Assembly: GCA_963513935.1 (NCBI GenBank)
Contig: OY740765.1
Location: 71,148,253-71,212,252 of the forward strand
Reading direction: 5' to 3'
DNA from: Aphrophora alni
Lineage: Eukaryota > Arthropoda > Insecta > Hemiptera > Aphrophoridae
Length of the DNA stretch: 64,000 bases
Below are positions 58,725-64,000 of the stretch, one piece after another (positions within the stretch are counted from its first letter, which is position 1; every line of letters begins with the position of its first letter). A program made the position numbers and the translations under genes. A model generated the notes under the pieces. It did not search any database. It was not told where the DNA came from and worked only from the letters and a program-made list of their open reading frames with translations.

Positions 58725-60082
58725 ATAACAACAAACTAAACTTTTACACTTTTTTTTAAGTTAAAGGATAACCGAGTTATCAATTAAAACATAAACACAA
58801 TTTCTTGGTAATTGTGTAGAACACCCCAAACCAGTTATTTATTATCGTTTTTATATTGCATAGTGTTCTCAATTAGCAATTACTTTTTTTTGGTCATTTA
58901 TTTCACATTGAAGCACATATAATATTTATTTGTAAGGCGTAAAAATGTGATGAAAATCAAATGATCCTTTAAAATTATGCTCAAACCATTTAGGTGTGAC
59001 ATTTATGAAAATCGAATTCTGTTTGTATAAAAATGGATTAACACTAAATAAAGCCCAAACAATCTTAAAAACCTTCGGAAATTGTTCAAAGTGACGAGCT
59101 TGATCACTTTATTGGAACTTTGTATACGAAATATTTAAGTATTGGGGAAATGTTGGATTTCTTGATTGGAGAACTCATTGGTGGATAGAAACAATTAATA
59201 AATTCGAAACTCCAAAATAAATAATTATTTATTTTCAGTAATCTTTTTAATAATGCCTCTACCTTTACCACGTTTTATGGTGTGTGGAACGTTTGGCTCC
59301 CATTTTGGACTTCGGTCTTTTTAAAATGGTAACATGGTTGTGCAAGACATGATTAAAAATTGTTTCTTAACTCTAATTTCAGTGACACAACCGGTTTTTT
59401 ATATTTTTATCCTATTTACTAATAATTATCTTAAATTTCTAAAATTCCACTTTTGTTTAAATATTCCCAAATCACACATTTGATGTTTTGAACTACTTGA
59501 ACTACTATAAATGATAAGACATGTTCATCTTAATGGAGGAACATCTATAACAGTTTTCAAAACATTTTGAAATTATTAGCTTTAAAATGTAATACCAATT
59601 TGAATGGTGTAAACAAATAGAAGTAAATAATCAAATTAGTTTTTTTTTTTAACATAAACCCTAGTATGCTCAGATATAAATGGTTATGACGAAATTTGCG
59701 AGAAAAGTGGGGAGGGGGCTTTTTAGCCATCCTGTAAATAGATACATAAATTGTATATTAATGAAAATAACGATTGTTTAATTATATTTCTATGTAATAT
59801 TTTATTCTTAAGACATCACTTTGAAGAGTCCGAGTCTAGTCCAATGGAGTTGGATTAATTGTTTTATTAAGCAAGATAACAATCCCGAGGCAAATTAATT
59901 GAAATATTCTGTGCTTTTATCGAACTATAAATCTCAGTTTATTCTGCATAGTTATTGAGTTGAGAGATAACAAGAAGTTTTGTATAATGCGTTCCAATGA
60001 TTTGACAAGTAGGAAAATAGAACATTTTGAAAACATTAAAAGCTGTGCATAAAGATTGCAGTAAATTGCTCACACCTATGTG

Positions 60083-60085
<3 letters not shown>
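58725..60085. other. no gene seen
   Basis: AT-rich non-coding sequence. Confidence 0.4.

Positions 60086-60087
<2 letters not shown>

Positions 60088-60121
<34 letters not shown>
60088..60121. repeat. (TA)n microsatellite
   Basis: A pure TA run. The minus-strand frame crossing it is an artefact. Confidence 0.95.
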
Positions 60122-60124
<3 letters not shown>

Positions 60125-60750
60125 CTGGTATTGAAATAAAATAAAACAAAGCTTACTATAATTAACATTAGTTTCTACTAACACGAGGAATTTAAAATAC
60201 CCGTTTTTGGCGTAAAAACACACTTTACTCAAAGTAAAAAAATAATACTGCAGACGACCAAGTTCATAATCTTATAGTAATACTATTATTTTAACACAAT
60301 GATCTATCCAATAGTAATCCTTCCAAACCAAAAAAGTAATTTAAAGTAAAACAAAGCGTTACAAAGGTAATTAATAATTAACTACAAAAAATATAATCCG
60401 ACATTAGTAATGCTACTTTATTAAGTTCCTATGCAATTGAGGTGAAATATAAACAATTCAAAGACCTTCCCACTCTAAGACAAATATTAGCATTTTCCTC
60501 TTTAATTAAAAGTTTCCTAACAATTTACAGAAACTACCTGTCGTCGACATATTTTAATGTTTTCTGGCATTAAATTTAAATATTTAGGAGCTAAATATAA
60601 TTACTTTAAATTTTTGTTAGATTATGTTAAGGTTAAGTAAGGTTAGGTTAGTGAAACGAAAATTCACGACAAAGTAATTTCTTGGACTTCACAAAATCAA
60701 TACAAATATAAAAACTGGACAAAATGTACTTAATTAAATACTAAAACTAA
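60125..60750. other. no gene seen
   Basis: AT-rich, with a GGTTAAGTAAGGTTAGGTTAG run at about 60630. Confidence 0.4.
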
Positions 60751-60754
60751 TAAA

Positions 60755-60965
60755 TGGCGCAAAAATAATTGCACTAATTTTCTCACTCACCCATCACCAA
60801 AACCAAAAAAAAATCAAAACTAATCGTCTCCACAAATGTCATTTCAGTAGTTGTTAATCAAAAAATGAAAATGAATGATAGAAGCAGTCTTTGAAAAAGT
60901 ATTTATATTCAAATAAGGGCCTAAATTTACTTTTCTTGCGCAATGAACTGCATACAGTATAACAC
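60755..60965 (+). repeat. interspersed repeat family A, 5' part
   Basis: GGCGCAAAAATAATTGCACT, TTTCTCACTCACCCATCAC, TTTCAGTAGTTGTTAATCAA and TTCAAATAAGGGCCTAAATT match the start of the 40685-41115 copy. The rest is missing. Confidence 0.65.
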
Positions 60966-60969
60966 TCAT

Positions 60970-61835
60970 TTTGTTTTTTCAATGCTAAAGTAGCCTACAA
61001 TGGATTCTTAATCTTCACAATACGGATGGAGTCTGGCCTCTCTATTGTTTGCGTTTTTTCTTTATTCATAGAAACGTTTTGGCAAAATAATGTTTTCATG
61101 GTGTTAATTGTAATGTATCACAAGTTAATCAACTTTGTTTCTTCTATTTGTCCTTCCACAAAAAGACCTGAGCGTTGACACTTCTTCTTGTCAATTTTAG
61201 TATACACCTTTCCAGTCGCTTTTTCTTCTCCTGAATTCCAGTTTTCTCTCCTTCGGGTTTCTTCTTTACTTGTTTTTTTCGCCAATTCTCGTCCAGTTGT
61301 TTGTTTCCCCGTCTTATAATTATGATCTTGTTTGTTTTAATATCTCAATGGTTATGGATGCCAAATCTGGTTTGTTTTCATATTTTTTAAGAAAGCCCTC
61401 AAAATTTTAAAGACAAACCTGCCTTTACGGGCATCTATTAACAAGTAGGAGCATATTCTACTCTCAAAAATGTAAATAAGAACTCGACAGCAAAATAAGT
61501 TACAATAATTCAGGAGAATAAAAAACGAGGGGGAAAGTGACATTTTATTTACTTAATGGGAGGGGGGATGCTACTTGCGTTCCTAAATTAATTAATAAGA
61601 TAATATTGAAACAATGCGTATTGAAAACAACGCTCAATATTTATGCAAAATATAGAGGATGATTGATACAGGTGTGACCCCTCTTTTATTCCTCTTTTAT
61701 TTTTAAGTTTAAAAATTACAACAAATCTTTAACCCCCCCCCCTCAGGATTGTTTGAGTTAAACCAAATCACAAACAAATACAAAGGATTTGTATTACCAA
61801 ATTTTTCACATCACCCACCACTTTTCCAATATGAC
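60970..61835. other. no gene seen
   Basis: Mixed T-rich sequence. The frame at 61352-61543 is unrecognised. An A-plus-C stretch with nine or more C lies near 61733. Confidence 0.4.
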
Positions 61836-61839
61836 GGTC

Positions 61840-62070
61840 AGCTTTGAATTTTCTTACAGAATTTTTTTGATAAAACTTATTAATTTAAGACGTTTTTATT
61901 CTTGGGTATTTTTCAATATCTCTAACCCTTTAGGAAGTACAGGCACTTAAATGTTTCTAAATTTCGCAAATTCGAGCTATTTCCAGCGACGATTTTATTT
62001 TATTTTTCGAAGTCAATTTTTGGTGATATTTAAACTAGAGCTAAGGTAAAAGGTGTAATAACACTGCTGT
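61840..62070 (-). repeat. interspersed repeat family C, inverted copy
   Basis: GACGGTCAGCTTTGAATTTT, CTTTAGGAAGTACAGGCACTT, GCAAATTCGAGCTATTTCC and TAAGGTAAAAGGTGTAATAA are complements of 14785-15065, in reverse order. Confidence 0.7.
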
Positions 62071-62120
62071 TATTTTTATTTGTTCTGTAGGCTGAGGAAT
62101 AACAGAGTTATCAATAGAGG

Positions 62121-62339
62121 AAAAACTCGCAATTTTCTGGTAATTGTGCAGAACATCTACTGGCTTACAACAATTCTTTATTATTACTAAATGTATTACA
62201 CCTTATAAATTAAGGACAAATTGTATTATTAAACACTCTTCATACACTTGTACCTTGTATTATTCACAAGGTATAATACAGTAATAATTACAAACTGGTG
62301 TAAACCAGTAGGTGTTCTAGATATTTGCCAGAAAAGTTC
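62121..62339. repeat. foldback, ~90-bp arms
   Basis: AATTTTCTGGTAATTGTGCA, GAACATCTACTGGCTTACAA pair with TTGTAAACCAGTAGGTGTTC-type sequence and GATATTTGCCAGAAAAGTTC. AAGGTATAATACAGTAATAA pairs with TTATTACTAAATGTATTACACCTT. An inner TACCTTGTATTATTCACAAGGTATAATAC hairpin-like section lies near 62250-62280. Confidence 0.75.
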
Positions 62340-62789
62340 AATAAAAGGAAGTCGGTAAAATAGCCTCTTCGAAAAATGTCAACATAATTTTTTCAAACAA
62401 CTTTGCATTGTAAAATTTTCATAACAGCTGTTTTATGGAATAGAGTATCAATACCGTCAAAAATTATGAGCGTTGGGAAAAAATTACACTATAAACCAAA
62501 ACTTACAAAATAACAAAATTTAATTAGAGTATATAACCAAAACAGCAGCATGCAGGAGAAAAATACAAAATAGCATACATCATAATTCGCAATATACACG
62601 GATCATAAAAACCCACACATACATATGTATAATTTACATGTTAATAGGACCACCATTGTGATCTGGTGATCTCTGAAACTACAAGATTTACAGCAAACTT
62701 TAAATGGGGGACTTCATTTACTTTTTAGTGACCATTAAAAATATGAAACTGGATTTTCGAAAATCGTCTGTTAGTTTCCATATGACAAC

Positions 62790-63245
62790 CAACTTTATAA
62801 TTTCTTATAGAACTACTATATTTTATGGTGTTTTGGAATTAAAAGAGTTTTCGTAAACCAAACCGTTTAGGAGATAGAGCCCTGTAAACATTGAAAAATT
62901 AAATGATTTCCTTATGTTTAAGCGCCAATTTATAATTATATTTAATATTTGATTTTACAATTAAATTACATTATTGTGAAGTTGAGAAGTAAAACAAATA
63001 ATATTGCTTTATTGATGTACAATTGTTCGACTACTTGTCGACTTCACAATAATGCCATTCCATTGTTTAATTCAATTTTAAATACTGTAATCATAAAATG
63101 GCGCTTGTACATAAGCAAAACATTCAATTTTTCAATCTTTTTAGGGCTCTAACTTCTGAACGGTTGGGTTTATGAAAATAAAATTATGACTAGAATAAAA
63201 AGTCTTAAATATTGTGTAAAATCTGAAATTCTTATCAACAGATCT
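62790..63245. mobile_element. foldback element, ~200-bp arms, 40-bp spacer
   Basis: CATTATTGTGAAGTTGAGAAG (62969) pairs with the segment 63031-63054. Moving outwards, TTAAGCGCCAATTTATAATT pairs with the complement of 63090-63110, AACCGTTTAGGAGATAGAGCC with GGGCTCTAACTTCTGAACGG, and the arms end near 62790 and 63245. The outer arm half resembles family C. No gene lies inside. Confidence 0.85.
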
Positions 63246-63249
63246 TCCA

Positions 63250-64000
63250 TGTCTAGAATTTCAGTTTTGTAAACGATTTTATATGTCTCTATAGGAAAAA
63301 TCTAGAAGGATCAAATCCGGAGATCTTGAGGTCCATTCCACACGACCTCATCCACCAAATACACTTATTAGGAAACTTTCGGTCCTAAAAATTCCTGGTA
63401 ATAGTTCTGACTACCACTGCTGGAAAATATTATTGGATTGAAAATCTTTGGACGAGAATAGTGTATATTTGTGAATGTCAGAAATTAATTTATAAACCTC
63501 ATCTACCAAGATGACGGAGGATCACAGTTTGAACATCTACTGAAATAGGTCAGTATAGAATTAATTATCATTAATAATGAATGTCTTTGTTTCTTATTTA
63601 AAAAGCAGTTATAAACAGTTTTGAAGTTGTTTATGGTGTAATATGAGCTGTACAATATTATATTGAGGTAAAAATCAAAATCTAGTGCGGTAATCATGGG
63701 TCTCACACAATTAAAACATGAAATTTGCAGTATTCGAAAGAAGCCAAATTTCATATATTTCACAAAGGTTTTCGTTAATATCTGGAGATATGTGAGAGAC
63801 ATCAAAAACATATTTAGACCACTGAACTAAGGGTTGAAAAAAGATGTTAAATCAGTATCAAAACACCACGTTGTCACTCAAATCTAATATGGCGGATTCA
63901 AAATAGCGGCCAAAAATTGCAACAGATCACAAAACATTGTATAAGTAATTACACCCAAACTCCGTTTAGTCCGAAATCAATAAGACGCAACTGTGAATTA
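63250..64000. other. no gene seen
   Basis: AT-rich non-coding sequence. The 102-residue minus-strand frame at 63503-63811 has no recognisable motif. Confidence 0.4.

Noticed and set aside
63503..63811. 102-codon minus-strand frame
   Set aside because: AT-rich composition, no motif, no splice context.

Overview
The window is animal nuclear DNA, most likely from an insect with a repeat-rich genome. It is AT-rich and contains no compact genes or operons. It holds one short host exon with clear splice signals, many decayed transposons of classes common in insects (hAT, Tc1/mariner-like, Jockey-like LINEs, Ty3/Gypsy), short CCTAA runs, and many tandem-repeat arrays. No prokaryotic feature, CRISPR array, rRNA gene or convincing tRNA gene was seen. 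The insect assignment is an inference; the order cannot be fixed from the sequence.

The only host gene piece I can support is a 57-codon exon at 18332-18502 on the minus strand. It encodes the N-terminus of a GAS2-like cytoskeletal linker (related to Drosophila pickled eggs) up to the start of its calponin-homology domain. It has an AG acceptor directly before the ATG and a GTGGGT donor after it. No following exon was recognised in the 18.3 kb downstream on that strand, so everything left of it is probably one large intron and everything right of it is probably 5'-side intron or upstream DNA.

Layout. 0.5-5 kb: degenerate tandem arrays of about 103, 145, 107 and 85 bp, including four long G-runs. 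5-8.7 kb: interspersed repeats and a DDE-type transposase tail. 8.9-11.3 kb: a complete but frameshifted hAT element with a perfect 8-bp target duplication. 11.3-18.1 kb: pogo-like and Gypsy-like remnants, with two arrays of one satellite family on either side of the larger Gypsy remnant. 18.3-18.5 kb: the host exon. 20.8-22.4 kb and 29.1-29.5 kb: LINE remnants. 24.4-27.2 kb: a Tc-like element with very long terminal inverted repeats, sitting inside a 115-bp satellite. 30.1-31.8 kb: a 60-bp minisatellite followed by a TG tract. 34-50 kb: interspersed repeats, foldback elements, an 80-bp array and a trace of an ISXO2/Merlin transposase. 51.0-54.1 kb: a 16-bp satellite with a hierarchical 128/144-bp organisation. 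55.1-56.5 kb: a 70-bp satellite with a trimeric organisation. 57-64 kb: more foldback and interspersed repeats.

The genes do not form a pathway. I found no new protein system. What stands out is the architecture: higher-order satellites, nested insertions whose pre-insertion sites can be reconstructed, several long foldback elements, and a satellite that seems to be built from one end of an interspersed repeat.
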